Positions 8,761-16,534 of a DNA stretch of 64,000 nucleotides are shown here, in pieces (position 1 is the first letter of the stretch; every line of letters starts with the position of its first letter). The DNA lies in NCBI RefSeq assembly GCF_000175215.2, contig NC_014816.1, forward strand, positions 1,981,001-2,045,000, read 5' to 3'. The notes under the pieces were generated by a model. That model saw nothing but the letters and a program-made list of their open reading frames with translations. It was not told where the DNA came from and searched no databases. This DNA comes from Asticcacaulis excentricus CB 48 (GTDB taxonomy: Bacteria > Pseudomonadota > Alphaproteobacteria > Caulobacterales > Caulobacteraceae). Made by a program: the position numbers and the translations under genes.

Positions 8761-8782
8761 CATATAAAGATGTCTTTATGTG
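8761..8782. promoter_or_regulatory. Operator-like palindrome, probable site of the ArsR-methyltransferase regulator
   Basis: CATATAAAGA-TG-TCTTTATGTG is a near-perfect inverted repeat (one mismatched pair) ending 6 bases before the regulator's ATG, in the divergent gap with the DUF983 gene. The position fits autorepression of the metF/metH operon. This is an inference from location and symmetry. Confidence 0.6.
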
Positions 8783-8808
8783 ATTTTGCAAGCATAAAAT
8801 CACATAAA
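8775..8808. promoter_or_regulatory. Second, overlapping inverted repeat in the met-operon promoter
   Basis: TTTATGTGATTTT (8775-8787) and AAAATCACATAAA (8796-8808) are perfect 13-base inverted arms around GCAAGCAT. The left arm shares TTTATGTG with the palindrome at 8761-8782. The layout suggests two overlapping regulator sites, or one site that can pair with either partner. Confidence 0.55.
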
Positions 8809-8923
8809 AAGCTTGTACGGCGGTATCGGCAGGCCTGCGACAGCGTTACACATGGCGGGGGGACGTGTGGTTTCCCACATATCGGCGTATGATAAGAACA
8901 GACAACAGCGGAGTTTCGGCCCA

Positions 8924-9286
8924 ATGACCGACAAAGCCTCACTTTCGACGGCGATTTCCCGCGGCCTTCGCCGCCGCTGCCCCGCCTGTGGCGAAGGCCA
9001 CGCCTTCCGTGGCTATCTCAAGGTGGTGGATACGTGCAGCCACTGTCAGACGCCGCTTGGGGCCTACCCCTGCGACGATGGCCCGGCCTATGTGACCATG
9101 CTGCTGGTCGGGCATCTCGTCATTGCGCCGATGTTTGCCTTTGAGTTTTTCTGGAACTTCCCGCTGGAAATCGTGGTGCCGGTAACTCTGGCGATTATGG
9201 GCGCCCTGACCCTGTTACTACTGCCGTTCATCAAGGGCGGGTTTCTGGGCCTGATCTGGCATCACGGGCTAAAACGCTTCAGATAA
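8924..9286 (+). CDS. DUF983 family membrane protein
   Basis: A 120-residue protein with two zinc-ribbon-like cysteine pairs (C19-C22 in CPACG and C38-C41 in CSHC), then two hydrophobic segments (about residues 53-75 and 80-110) ending in LIWHHGLKRFR. This matches DUF983, an alphaproteobacterial membrane family often found near cytochrome oxidase or Nudix genes; its role is unknown. The start is the ATG at 8924 because upstream Met codons add unconserved sequence. It is transcribed away from the methionine regulator and shares the divergent promoter region. Confidence 0.8.
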   Translation: MTDKASLSTAISRGLRRRCPACGEGHAFRGYLKVVDTCSHCQTPLGAYPCDDGPAYVTMLLVGHLVIAPMFAFEFFWNFPLEIVVPVTLAIMGALTLLLLPFIKGGFLGLIWHHGLKRFR

Positions 9287-9301
9287 CTTCGTAACTTAGG
9301 C

Positions 9302-9352
9302 TTGACGGAATCCCCTTTGCGGAGAATCCTCACGCCAACGCCCGATGGCGTT
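9302..9352 (+). promoter_or_regulatory. Possible promoter and 5' hairpin upstream of the YegP-like gene
   Basis: TTGACG at 9302-9307 is a good -35 match; 17 bases later AATCCT (9325-9330) is a weak -10. A short hairpin AACGCC-CGAT-GGCGTT follows at 9337-9352, before the start at 9373. Confidence 0.35.
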
Positions 9353-9372
9353 GCCAACAAACGGAGACTCTC

Positions 9373-9555
9373 ATGGCGCACAAGTTCCTGATCAAGAAGA
9401 ACAAGGCGGGCGAATTCGTCGCCTATTTCGTCTATAATTCCGAGACGATTTTCTGGACCGAAGGCTATGCTTCCAAGGCTTCGGCCAAAAACGCCATTGA
9501 GTCGATTAAGAAGAACGGCCCGGACGCCGAGATCGAAGATCAGACGGTCGAGTAA
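9373..9555 (+). CDS. YegP/DUF1508-like small protein, 60 aa
   Basis: Sixty residues beginning MAHKFLIKKNKAGEFVAYF, with YNSETIFWTEGYASKASAK and an acidic end. The alternating strand pattern and the K-x-G-E-x-x-A-Y / G-Y-x-S-K-x-x-A-x-N-x-I-x-S-I-K-K layout match the DUF1508 (YegP) fold, a short beta-beta-alpha module of unknown function. A single module is present, where E. coli YegP has two. It is followed by a strong terminator, so it is probably a single-gene transcript. Confidence 0.85.
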   Translation: MAHKFLIKKNKAGEFVAYFVYNSETIFWTEGYASKASAKNAIESIKKNGPDAEIEDQTVE

Positions 9556-9573
9556 GCGAAGCATCAAGCCCCG

Positions 9574-9608
9574 AAAAAAGCCCGGAGGCTGCGGCCTTCG
9601 GGCTTTTT
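9574..9608 (+). terminator. Rho-independent terminator after the YegP-like gene
   Basis: AAAAAGCCCG (9575-9584) pairs with CGGGCTTTTT (9599-9608). The stem sits 20 bases after the stop codon and carries its own T tract. Its A-rich left arm could also serve the minus-strand gene ending at 9632 less well. Confidence 0.85.
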
Positions 9609-9631
9609 GATTCTGCATCGGTGAGCACGGC

Positions 9632-9889
9632 TCAGGCCATATTCAGCGTATCGCGGATGATGGCGATGGAGCCGTGGGATTCTTCGGTGCATTCCATATG
9701 CAGTCGGTCGATTTCTTCCTGTGCGAAGTCACGCATCAGCATGGCTGCCTGCGGTGACAGGGCCATCAGCGTCCGCACCGAAGCGCGGGCAAGGGCTAGG
9801 GAGGCATCGAGATCGACCAGGTTAGCGGTGTCACGGGATACGGCAAGGGCGTAGAGGCGCGACGCCACATCGGATGAGCTATAGGACAT
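9632..9889 (-). CDS. Hypothetical protein, 85 aa
   Basis: Starts MSYSSSDVAS at the ATG at 9889; the longer reading to 9955 adds a sequence unlike a protein N-terminus. Helical and acidic, with ALAVSRDTANLVDLDASLALARASVRTL in the middle and no membrane segment or signal peptide. I do not recognise a family. It faces the YegP-like gene and shares the terminator region. Coding is supported by codon use like its neighbours and by the open frame. Confidence 0.5.
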   Translation of the reverse strand: MSYSSSDVASRLYALAVSRDTANLVDLDASLALARASVRTLMALSPQAAMLMRDFAQEEIDRLHMECTEESHGSIAIIRDTLNMA

Positions 9890-10364
9890 AGGTATTTTCT
9901 GTTCTGACCTGAAATTTTTTTGGGGGAGGAAGAAACCGCGGGCCCGCACAAACACACGCTCAGGCCACGGATACGCAACACGTCATACCAGCGCGGACTA
10001 ATATCATGCCGCTTCCTGAGAAATCCATAAGGCGGCCGTTCAGTGCCTCATCGGCACAGCCACATTTATCATTTGATTTAAAAGGATTTTTTTGAGGAGG
10101 CGGGAGATTTATGCACAGAGCTGCCCGAATAATCGAATTTATCCGATAACTCGACCTCAATTTGCAAAGGACTGCGAAAGTTTGCAAATAAATGCCATCG
10201 CAGAAGCAAAAATTACCACTTAGTCCTTCTGTATAGAAACACTCGCACGGCCTGTGCGGCGGGTCAATCCATATTTCATCATGTGACTTGCTTTCACAAT
10301 TCTGAAAACCATGCAAAAAAAGAGCCCGCCGTTTCCAGCGGGCCTTTCGGTAATATTTTAAAGA
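9890..10364. other. AT-rich intergenic region
   Basis: About 475 bases between the hypothetical gene and pyrophosphatase, clearly more AT-rich than its flanks. I see no convincing gene: a 118-codon minus-strand frame (9960-10316) is Cys-rich with odd composition. The right end holds the terminator of pyrophosphatase. Confidence 0.5.
10315..10346 (-). terminator. Rho-independent terminator of the pyrophosphatase gene
   Basis: On the minus strand GCCCGC (10338-10343) pairs with GCGGGC (10324-10329) and is followed by a run of seven T (10315-10321). It starts about 20 bases after the stop codon at 10365. Confidence 0.8.
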
Positions 10365-10901
10365 TCAGCCGATCTTCTTGGCCAGACGTTCCTGACCTTC
10401 GCGGATCAGCTGAGCGGCCTGCTCTGGATCGCCCCACCCGATCACGCGGGTTTCCTTGTTCTTCTCTAGGTCCTTGTAGTGGGCAAAGAAGTGGGTGATC
10501 TGCTCGATCAGAATGGCCGGCATCTGACGATAGCTCGACACATTGGTGTAATAGGGGTGCAGCTTGTCCACCGGCACGGCCAGAATCTTTTCGTCCTTGC
10601 CCGCTTCGTCTTCCATCAGTAGCACGCCAATGGGGCGCGAACGGATAACGACGCCCGGATAGACCGGCGTCGGACCGACCACCAGAATGTCGCAGGGATC
10701 GCCGTCGTCAGCGAGCGTGTGCGGGATAAAGCCGTAGTTACCCGGATAGAACATCGAGGTGTAAAGGAAGCGATCGACGAACAGCGCGCCGGAATCCTTG
10801 TCCATTTCGTACTTGACGGGCATGCCGCCCTGCGGAATTTCGATGACGGCGTGGATGTCCCAGGGAGCGTTCGGACCGACGGAAATCTTGTCGAGATTCA
10901 T
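10365..10901 (-). CDS. ppa: Inorganic pyrophosphatase
   Basis: A 178-residue family I soluble pyrophosphatase. The signature D-G-D-P-C-D (residues 66-71) holds the metal-binding aspartates, and VKYEMDKDSG and YPGNYGFIPHT are also typical. It hydrolyses pyrophosphate in the cytoplasm, pulling biosynthetic reactions forward. It stands alone on the minus strand, with its own terminator and a divergent promoter region (10902-11115) shared with the DUF599 gene. Confidence 0.95.
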   Translation of the reverse strand: MNLDKISVGPNAPWDIHAVIEIPQGGMPVKYEMDKDSGALFVDRFLYTSMFYPGNYGFIPHTLADDGDPCDILVVGPTPVYPGVVIRSRPIGVLLMEDEAGKDEKILAVPVDKLHPYYTNVSSYRQMPAILIEQITHFFAHYKDLEKNKETRVIGWGDPEQAAQLIREGQERLAKKIG

Positions 10902-11115
10902 TGGATGTCTTTATTGTTAAACGGCATTGAGGATATGGTTTGGGCGCTGTCATAAGCGGTCCGCTTCTTTCGCACAAGCGAAGTCTGTGTTTTTTGTTTT
11001 CGCACTTTGCTACAATTTGTTACCCGGCAAGGATTTATCGCTTGTCAGGCGACTTCGAAGCGCTTCATTTAGACCAAAGTCGGATAACAACAGAGACTTA
11101 GCAAAGACCGCATCC

Positions 11116-11931
11116 ATGGAACTAATCGTCAAACTGTTCGGTAGCTGGCGCGATTTTGCCGCGCTTTTGGTCTTTATCTGCTGCTGGATGGGCTATGAGC
11201 CAGTGCTCAAGGCCCTGTCAAAGAAATCGGGCGTGATCTTCAAGGACCTCACCATCGTGCGGCGAGCATGGATGAAGGAAATGGTCATTCGCTCGTTCAA
11301 GCTCTACGACTCCAACCTGATCGGTCACGGCGTCAATTCGATGAGCTTCTTCGCCTCGGCCAACCTCATCCTGATTGCCGCCGTCGCCGGGGCCATCTTT
11401 ACCGGCGACCTGTCGTACAAAAGCGCGCACGCGCTCGGTATCGACACATCGTCCTCGGCCCTGCTCCTAATGAAGCTGGCTCTGGTCATGGTCTGCCTCG
11501 CACGCGGGCTTCTCAATTTCATTTGGGCCCTGCGTCAGACCAATTACGCCGTGGCCGCCATGGGCGCAGTGCCCGAAAATATCGACCCGCAGAGCGCGCA
11601 AGCCTTCACCGAAGCCGTGTCCGATATCTTCGAACCGGCCATGTCGAACTTTTCGCAGGGCGTGCGCGGTTACTACTTCTCGCTGGCAGCCGCCGCGTGG
11701 CTGTTCGGTCCCATCCCTCTAGCGCTGGCAAGTATCGGTGCCACCGCGCTTCTGGCCTGGCGGCAGTCGCGCTCACAGGCGGCACGCGGCTTGCGGCGGA
11801 TGCGTGAGCTTTTGGAGGAGCATCCCTACCCCACCCGTACGCGCCCCATCTATGAAGGTAAGGTCGAGGCCGAAAGCGAAAATGCTGCGTCGCAGCAAGA
11901 TAAAACAAATACAGAAACGAAAGCCGACTAA
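11116..11931 (+). CDS. DUF599 family membrane protein
   Basis: A 271-residue integral membrane protein beginning MELIVKLFGSWRDF. Four hydrophobic segments can be seen (about residues 12-30, 75-100, 115-140 and 190-230), with the family-typical NFIWALRQTNYAV and MGAVPE stretch in the middle. DUF599 proteins are of unknown function. I prefer the ATG at 11116 over an earlier in-frame Met at 10927, because the added part overlaps the divergent promoter and lacks family features. The hydrophilic C-terminal tail is rich in Glu and Lys. Confidence 0.8.
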   Translation: MELIVKLFGSWRDFAALLVFICCWMGYEPVLKALSKKSGVIFKDLTIVRRAWMKEMVIRSFKLYDSNLIGHGVNSMSFFASANLILIAAVAGAIFTGDLSYKSAHALGIDTSSSALLLMKLALVMVCLARGLLNFIWALRQTNYAVAAMGAVPENIDPQSAQAFTEAVSDIFEPAMSNFSQGVRGYYFSLAAAAWLFGPIPLALASIGATALLAWRQSRSQAARGLRRMRELLEEHPYPTRTRPIYEGKVEAESENAASQQDKTNTETKAD

Positions 11932-12026
11932 ATCGTTTTCTAAATAACGTAAAGGTTTGCTTGGCTTTGATTCTTACGTATAGGAACCATTGTAACGATA
12001 CGTGATCATACAAATGCGTTTTCCGC

Positions 12027-12055
12027 TTGTGGATTTTTGCATCGCAACGTATAAA
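12027..12055 (+). promoter_or_regulatory. Sigma-70-type promoter of the small RNA
   Basis: TTGTGG (12027-12032) and TATAAA (12050-12055) are separated by exactly 17 bases. Transcription would start near 12061, just before the first hairpin of the RNA. Confidence 0.6.
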
Positions 12056-12060
12056 GTGAG

Positions 12061-12146
12061 TGTTCGACGTTTTTACGTCGATGCCCTTCCTGGGCGTTTC
12101 CTCCCTGTAGACTTTAAGCCGCGCTCGTGTAGCGCGGCTTTTTTTT
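12061..12146 (+). ncRNA. mmgR: mmgR / alpha-r8-like trans-acting small RNA
   Basis: An 86-base transcript is predicted from its own promoter to a strong terminator. It has a 5' hairpin CGACGT-TTTT-ACGTCG (12065-12080), a small GCCC/GGGC stem (12083-12095), the unpaired motif TTTCCTCCCT (12097-12106) and a terminator (12116-12146: AAGCCGCGCT paired to AGCGCGGCTT, then T8). In the alphaproteobacterial mmgR (alpha-r8) family the conserved heart is exactly UUUCCUCCCU between two hairpins, a C/U-rich anti-Shine-Dalgarno seed. In Sinorhizobium mmgR limits polyhydroxybutyrate accumulation; the target here is unknown. Order, size and motif all agree. Confidence 0.7.
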
Positions 12147-12161
12147 GCCTGAATACGGCAA

Positions 12162-13067
12162 TCACCTAAGCTTTAGCCCGTCGATTACCGCGGCGACGGC
12201 TGCCCGCATGCGTTCGGCTTTGGGGCTGAGGGTCAGGGTCGCCTCGTCCATGTAGAGGCCCCGGTTCAGCTCGATCTGCAGCGCTTCCACCCCCTTATGC
12301 GGCTGGGCGTAGCGTTCCAGCGTATAGCCGCCGGCAAAGGGATGGTTATGCGACACACGGAAGCCGTGGGCTTCGAACACCTGCCGCACAAAGGCCGTCA
12401 GGCCAGGCGCACACGCCTCACCATGCAGATCCCCCAGCACAATATCCGCCAGTTTCGCCGACGGCTGGGTCTCAGCACTCGACTTTAGCGTTGTCGAGGG
12501 CATTGAGTGCCAGTCGATTAGCGTCACCCGACCGTGCGCCGATTTCGCTTCAGCCAGCGCCTCGGTCAGGGCACGGTGATAGGGTAGGTGGATCTGCGTC
12601 AGACGGCGCGCCGCCTCGTCATAGGAAATAGGCTGCGCGTGAATCTCCCGCCCCCCCGACAGGCAGCGGGGAATGACGCCGTAACCGGACCGCACACGTA
12701 GCGACTGGCTGAGTGCGCCTTTCGGCAGCGCGCCGCGTATCAGGCGAGGGTCCAGCTCCAGCGGGTGGCGGTTCACATCAACATAGGCGCGGCTGAAATT
12801 GGCGCGCACCGCCCACACCCCTTCTAGCGTCTCAAAACCGACCAGTAGGTCAACAAACGCGTCTTCGGTCATGCGCAGATGTTTCGCGTCATAGCGCGCC
12901 GCCGCCACAAAGTCAGTCGGCAGATACGATCCCGAATGCGGCAAACTGAACACCAGTCCGCAATCCTTTTCCGCCGGACGGCGCACATCCACTGCAGGGA
13001 CGGTTTCAACTGGGGATGAAAGTTCGGCCATTAAACCCGTGATAAGACAATTCTGCGCTGTCTTCAC
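12162..13067 (-). CDS. N-formylglutamate amidohydrolase family protein
   Basis: A protein of up to 301 residues (about 289 if it starts at the second Met, 13031). Motifs of PF05013 are present: FSLPHSGSYLP, YVDVNRHPLELDPRL, and TLIDWHSMPS (zinc-binding His). The family hydrolyses N-formyl-glutamate or related amides; the gene is not near other hut genes. It lies back to back with cpdR, an arrangement I recall from other Caulobacterales and Rhizobiales. The small-RNA terminator lies just beyond its 3' end. Confidence 0.8.
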   Translation of the reverse strand: MKTAQNCLITGLMAELSSPVETVPAVDVRRPAEKDCGLVFSLPHSGSYLPTDFVAAARYDAKHLRMTEDAFVDLLVGFETLEGVWAVRANFSRAYVDVNRHPLELDPRLIRGALPKGALSQSLRVRSGYGVIPRCLSGGREIHAQPISYDEAARRLTQIHLPYHRALTEALAEAKSAHGRVTLIDWHSMPSTTLKSSAETQPSAKLADIVLGDLHGEACAPGLTAFVRQVFEAHGFRVSHNHPFAGGYTLERYAQPHKGVEALQIELNRGLYMDEATLTLSPKAERMRAAVAAVIDGLKLR

Positions 13068-13141
13068 CCCTAATTTACACCTGCGCCCTAATCATCTACT
13101 CTCTGAGCAAACGGGGCCCCTTTCCCACAGGACCGGGATTA

Positions 13142-13498
13142 ATGACGAAGATTCTCCTCGCGGAAGACGAAAATTCCGTGCGCAGCTTTTTGACGCGCGC
13201 CCTTCAACGCGCTGGCTATGACGTTGTAAGCTGCCCCGATGGCGACAGCGCCATCGAAGCCTTAGATCAGGGGCCGTATGACCTGCTGCTGACCGACATT
13301 GTGATGCCGGGAGCCGATGGCATCGAAGTGGCAAAGGTCGCCTCACAGCGTCAGCCGGGCCTTAAGATCATGTTTATCACCGGCTTTGCCGCCGTTGCGC
13401 TCAATGCGCAGAAGGCCTCTCCCGAAGCCAAGGTCCTCGAAAAGCCGGTGCATCTGCGCGAAATCGTGACTGAAGTCGAACGCCTGATCGCCGCCTAA
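13142..13498 (+). CDS. cpdR: CpdR-type single-domain response regulator
   Basis: A 118-residue receiver with no output domain. Visible features are the acidic pocket (AEDE, residues 7-10), the phospho-acceptor Asp52 in LLTDIVMPG, Thr89-like FITGFAA and the conserved Lys in VLEKPVH. In Caulobacter CpdR, when unphosphorylated, brings the ClpXP protease to the cell pole and primes the breakdown of cell-cycle proteins. The length, lone receiver and neighbouring amidohydrolase all fit. ATG at 13142. Confidence 0.85.
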   Translation: MTKILLAEDENSVRSFLTRALQRAGYDVVSCPDGDSAIEALDQGPYDLLLTDIVMPGADGIEVAKVASQRQPGLKIMFITGFAAVALNAQKASPEAKVLEKPVHLREIVTEVERLIAA

Positions 13499-13563
13499 TG
13501 GGCCAGCGCCGGCGGCGCGTGGAGATTTTAGATGCGCTCACCGTTCGCTCGTTGAGCGCGGAC

Positions 13564-13603
13564 GAAATTGTGACTGAGGTCTAACATCTGATTGCCGCCT
13601 GAT
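13564..13603 (+). pseudogene. Decayed copy of the last 40 bases of cpdR
   Basis: Bases 13564-13603 match 13460-13499, the 3' end of cpdR, at 33 of 40 positions without gaps. The copy has an in-frame TAA where the gene has GAA. It starts 104 bases downstream of the original and encodes no protein of its own. Confidence 0.7.
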
Positions 13604-13628
13604 CGGTCAGGACAAGCGACCTTAATCC

Positions 13629-13686
13629 TACCTCCCCAATGTGTTGGCGAGGCGGGTCATTTGCGTAGCAAATGGTGGAGGGGCGG
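13629..13686. repeat. Dispersed intergenic repeat, long form
   Basis: Contains CATTTGCGTAGCAAATG, a hairpin, with flanking CCTCCCC (left) and GGAGGGG (right). On the minus strand it shares the 13-mer CCACCATTTGCTA and the following CGCAAA with the repeat at 62062-62125. Confidence 0.6.
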
Positions 13687-13821
13687 TTTTGGCCGTCATA
13701 CAAACGAGGATCTGGCAATCCTACACTTTCCACATTTTTGATCGCAAAAGCCCTTGCCACCGCCATTTTCGACGGCTATACACCCGCTCCTCGCACCGGC
13801 ACAGCGTTGCCGACCAATAGT

Positions 13822-13896
<75 letters not shown>

Positions 13897-14240
13897 TTCC
13901 TCGTCTCCTTCGAAACACCGGAAAATGTTTTTGAGTTTGCGCTCAAACGCTTTTCCTTTTGGCGCTATGCAGGCCGCGCTCCAGCTTGATCGCCAGTCGC
14001 CTCGCTCCTCTTTCCGTCAACTTATTGGGACGACGCTCGCCCATGCGCTGTGTTTCAGGCATACGCCGCTTCTTCCCCTGTAACCTTCTCCCCGCCTCAG
14101 CGTACTCGCCTTAGGCGCGTCTCGTCCAATGCCTGCTGCCACAAACAGGTCAGCCGAAAGCGCAATCTGACGCTGCGAATTTAAAACTTACATTCGCCAC
14201 TCATATAGTCACCGCTACATTGGGAGACGGGGAGATATAG
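13897..14240. other. Intergenic region before the ergothioneine gene
   Basis: About 340 bases. I see no gene or clear repeat. A purine-rich GGGAGACGGGGAG lies just upstream of the ATG at 14241 and is the likely ribosome site of that gene. Confidence 0.5.
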
Positions 14241-16388
14241 ATGGACGGCCACAGCCACCCGACCACGGGACGCCCGCTTTGTTCTGACGCTTCACTGAGC
14301 CCCTGCCTCAGGCGTTATTCAGAGGTGCGCGCCGCAACCCTGCATCACGCTGCGCCCCTGTCGGCGGAGGACATGGTGGTGCAGTCCATGACCGACGCCA
14401 GCCCGGCCAAATGGCATCTGGCGCATACCAGCTGGTTCTTTGAAACCTTTTTGCTTAGTCCCCGCTCCGGCTATGCGCCGTTCGATCCGCACTATGGCTA
14501 TCTGTTCAACTCCTATTACGAAGCTAAGGGCGCGCGTCAGCCGCGGGCCCAGCGCGGCATTCTCACCCGCCCGGCCTTGAGCGATATTCTGGCCTATCGT
14601 CAATACGTGGATCATCATATTCGCGATCTGATTACCGCCGGGCTCGATGCAGAAAGCGAGGCCCTGCTGGCGCTCGGCCTGGCGCATGAGGAGCAACATC
14701 AGGAACTGCTTCTGATGGACATTTTGCACCTGTTCAGCCTATCGCCGCTGGCCCCTGCCTATGATCCCGCCTTTGCTGCAGATGCCCCGGTGGGCGAGAC
14801 ACGCTTCCTCGCCTGCTCCGGCGGGCTGGTCGAAATTGGCGCCACCGGAGGCGGGTTTGCCTTCGACAATGAACGGCCGCGCCATAAGGTATGGCTGGAG
14901 CCGTATCAGATCGCAGATCGGCTTGTGCGCAATGGCGACTGGATGGCCTTTATGCACGACGGCGGCTATGCGCGGCCCGAGCTGTGGCTATCCGACGGGT
15001 GGGCTCACGTGCAGGTCGAGGGCTGGCGCGCGCCACTTTACTGGCGGCTGGACGGCGACCGGTGGCAAGAATTCAGTCTGCGTGGTTTGCACCCCGTCGA
15101 TCCCGACGCCCCGGTCACCCACATCAGCTTTTATGAAGCCGACGCCTTTGCCCGCTGGGCCGGGGCGCGCCTGCCGACCGAGGCTGAATGGGAACTCGCC
15201 GCGCGCCAAAACGGGTTGCAGCAGGTGGATGACGTCGCCTGGCAATGGACGAACAGCGCCTATCTCGGCTATCCGGGCTTTCGTCCGGGCGCCGGCGCGG
15301 TTGGCGAATATAATGGCAAGTTCATGAGCGGACAGATGACCCTGCGCGGCGGCAGCGCCTTCACGCCCGCTGGCCATGCGCGGCTAACCTATCGCAATTT
15401 CTTCGCGCCAGAAAAGCGCTGGGTGCGCGCAAGTCTGCGTCTGGCGCGCGATCACGCCCCGGCGGAGAGCCTTGACGAGGCCTTCACCTCCGATGTGATC
15501 GCCGGTCTGTCGGCACAGCCCAAATCCCTGTCTCCCAAGTATTTTTACGATGCGGCGGGCTCGGACCTGTTCGAAGCCATCTGCCGCACGCCGGAATATT
15601 ACCCGACGCGCTCCGAAACGCGCCTGCTGCGCGATATAGCCGATGAGCTGGTGGCGGACTGGACCGCCGATACTGTGCTGTTCGAATTTGGCAGCGGGGC
15701 CAGCGACAAGACGCGGATTCTGCTCGATGCCTGCCCGGCCTTGCGCACCTATGTGCCCATCGACATCAGCCCAGACGCCCTGCATGCCGCAACGATGCGG
15801 CTGCAAAGCAACTATCCCCAGTTGGAGGTCGTGCCGCTGGTGGGCGATTTCACGCAACCCCTGTCACGTCCCGAAGCCCTGAAAACCAGACCCTGCGTGG
15901 GTTTCTTCCCCGGCTCAACCATCGGCAACTTCAACCCGGACGAAGCGCGTGATCTGCTGCGCGCGTTCCGTCAACTGCTGGGTGAAGAGGCGCAACTGAT
16001 CGTGGGGGCAGACATGGACAAGGACGCAGCGACACTGCACGCCGCCTATGATGACGCGGCGGGGGTGACAGCGGCCTTCAACAAGAACCTGCTGGTGCGC
16101 ATGAACCGCGAATTGCAAGGGGATTTCGACGTTGACGCCTTCGCGCATCTGGCCCTGTGGAACGATGAGCGCGCACGCATCGAAATGCATCTGGTAAGCC
16201 GCCGCGATCAGGTCGTAGCAGTTGCCGGGCAACGGTTTCATTTTGCAGCAGGCGAAACTCTGCATACGGAAAATTCCCATAAGTTCACGCCGCAGAGCTT
16301 CGCCGCCCTCTGCCGTGATGCAGGCTGGAGGGTCGCACGTCAGTGGATCAGCCCGCCCCCCGCCTTTGGCGTTTTCGTACTATCCTGA
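14241..16388 (+). CDS. Bifunctional ergothioneine biosynthesis protein EgtB-EgtD
   Basis: One 715-residue chain with two enzymes. Residues 1 to about 405 are EgtB: a DinB-like domain with the iron ligands His62 and the HX3HXE motif (H149, H153, E155), then a sulfatase-modifying-factor domain that ends with RGGSAFTPAGHARLTYRN. Residues about 410-715 are EgtD: SPKYFYDAAGSDLFEAI, EYYPTRSE, SAM motif EFGSGASDKT and GFFPGSTIGNFN. EgtD trimethylates histidine to hercynine; EgtB joins it to a thiol through an iron-dependent oxygenation. In the fungal Egt1 the order is reversed (EgtD first). OvoA was considered, but its C-terminal methyltransferase is a different family. No EgtC or EgtE homologue is adjacent. 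Confidence 0.9.
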   Translation: MDGHSHPTTGRPLCSDASLSPCLRRYSEVRAATLHHAAPLSAEDMVVQSMTDASPAKWHLAHTSWFFETFLLSPRSGYAPFDPHYGYLFNSYYEAKGARQPRAQRGILTRPALSDILAYRQYVDHHIRDLITAGLDAESEALLALGLAHEEQHQELLLMDILHLFSLSPLAPAYDPAFAADAPVGETRFLACSGGLVEIGATGGGFAFDNERPRHKVWLEPYQIADRLVRNGDWMAFMHDGGYARPELWLSDGWAHVQVEGWRAPLYWRLDGDRWQEFSLRGLHPVDPDAPVTHISFYEADAFARWAGARLPTEAEWELAARQNGLQQVDDVAWQWTNSAYLGYPGFRPGAGAVGEYNGKFMSGQMTLRGGSAFTPAGHARLTYRNFFAPEKRWVRASLRLARDHAPAESLDEAFTSDVIAGLSAQPKSLSPKYFYDAAGSDLFEAICRTPEYYPTRSETRLLRDIADELVADWTADTVLFEFGSGASDKTRILLDACPALRTYVPIDISPDALHAATMRLQSNYPQLEVVPLVGDFTQPLSRPEALKTRPCVGFFPGSTIGNFNPDEARDLLRAFRQLLGEEAQLIVGADMDKDAATLHAAYDDAAGVTAAFNKNLLVRMNRELQGDFDVDAFAHLALWNDERARIEMHLVSRRDQVVAVAGQRFHFAAGETLHTENSHKFTPQSFAALCRDAGWRVARQWISPPPAFGVFVLS

Positions 16389-16534
16389 ACCCGTCCCTTA
16401 TGTTGTCAACACCGCAACCGGCATCGCTCTGATGTCGGAGCACGTGAATTTGTCCGAAGGCTATTGAGCTTTAGCACTGTGAGGCCTACACAGGAAATTG
16501 CCCCGTATACGGACATTTTTCAGGACCGCCCCGA

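Larger units (their letters stand above)
13499..13821. other. Intergenic stretch between cpdR and tRNA-Val
   Basis: No gene found. It contains the cpdR tail copy (13564-13603), one complex hairpin repeat (13629-13686) and the tRNA promoter region. Confidence 0.6.

Noticed and set aside
9960..10316. 118-codon minus-strand frame in the AT-rich gap upstream of pyrophosphatase
   Set aside because: Cys-rich, low-complexity translation, overlaps the pyrophosphatase terminator and has no ribosome site.
12061..12146. Reading the structure as only the terminator of the DUF599 gene
   Set aside because: The terminator is real, but an independent promoter, 5' hairpin and exact UUUCCUCCCU motif precede it and the DUF599 stop is 130 bases upstream.
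14241..16388. Reading the fused protein as OvoA
   Set aside because: OvoA has a different C-terminal methyltransferase; this one shows EgtD motifs (EYYPTRSE, SPKYFYDAAGS).
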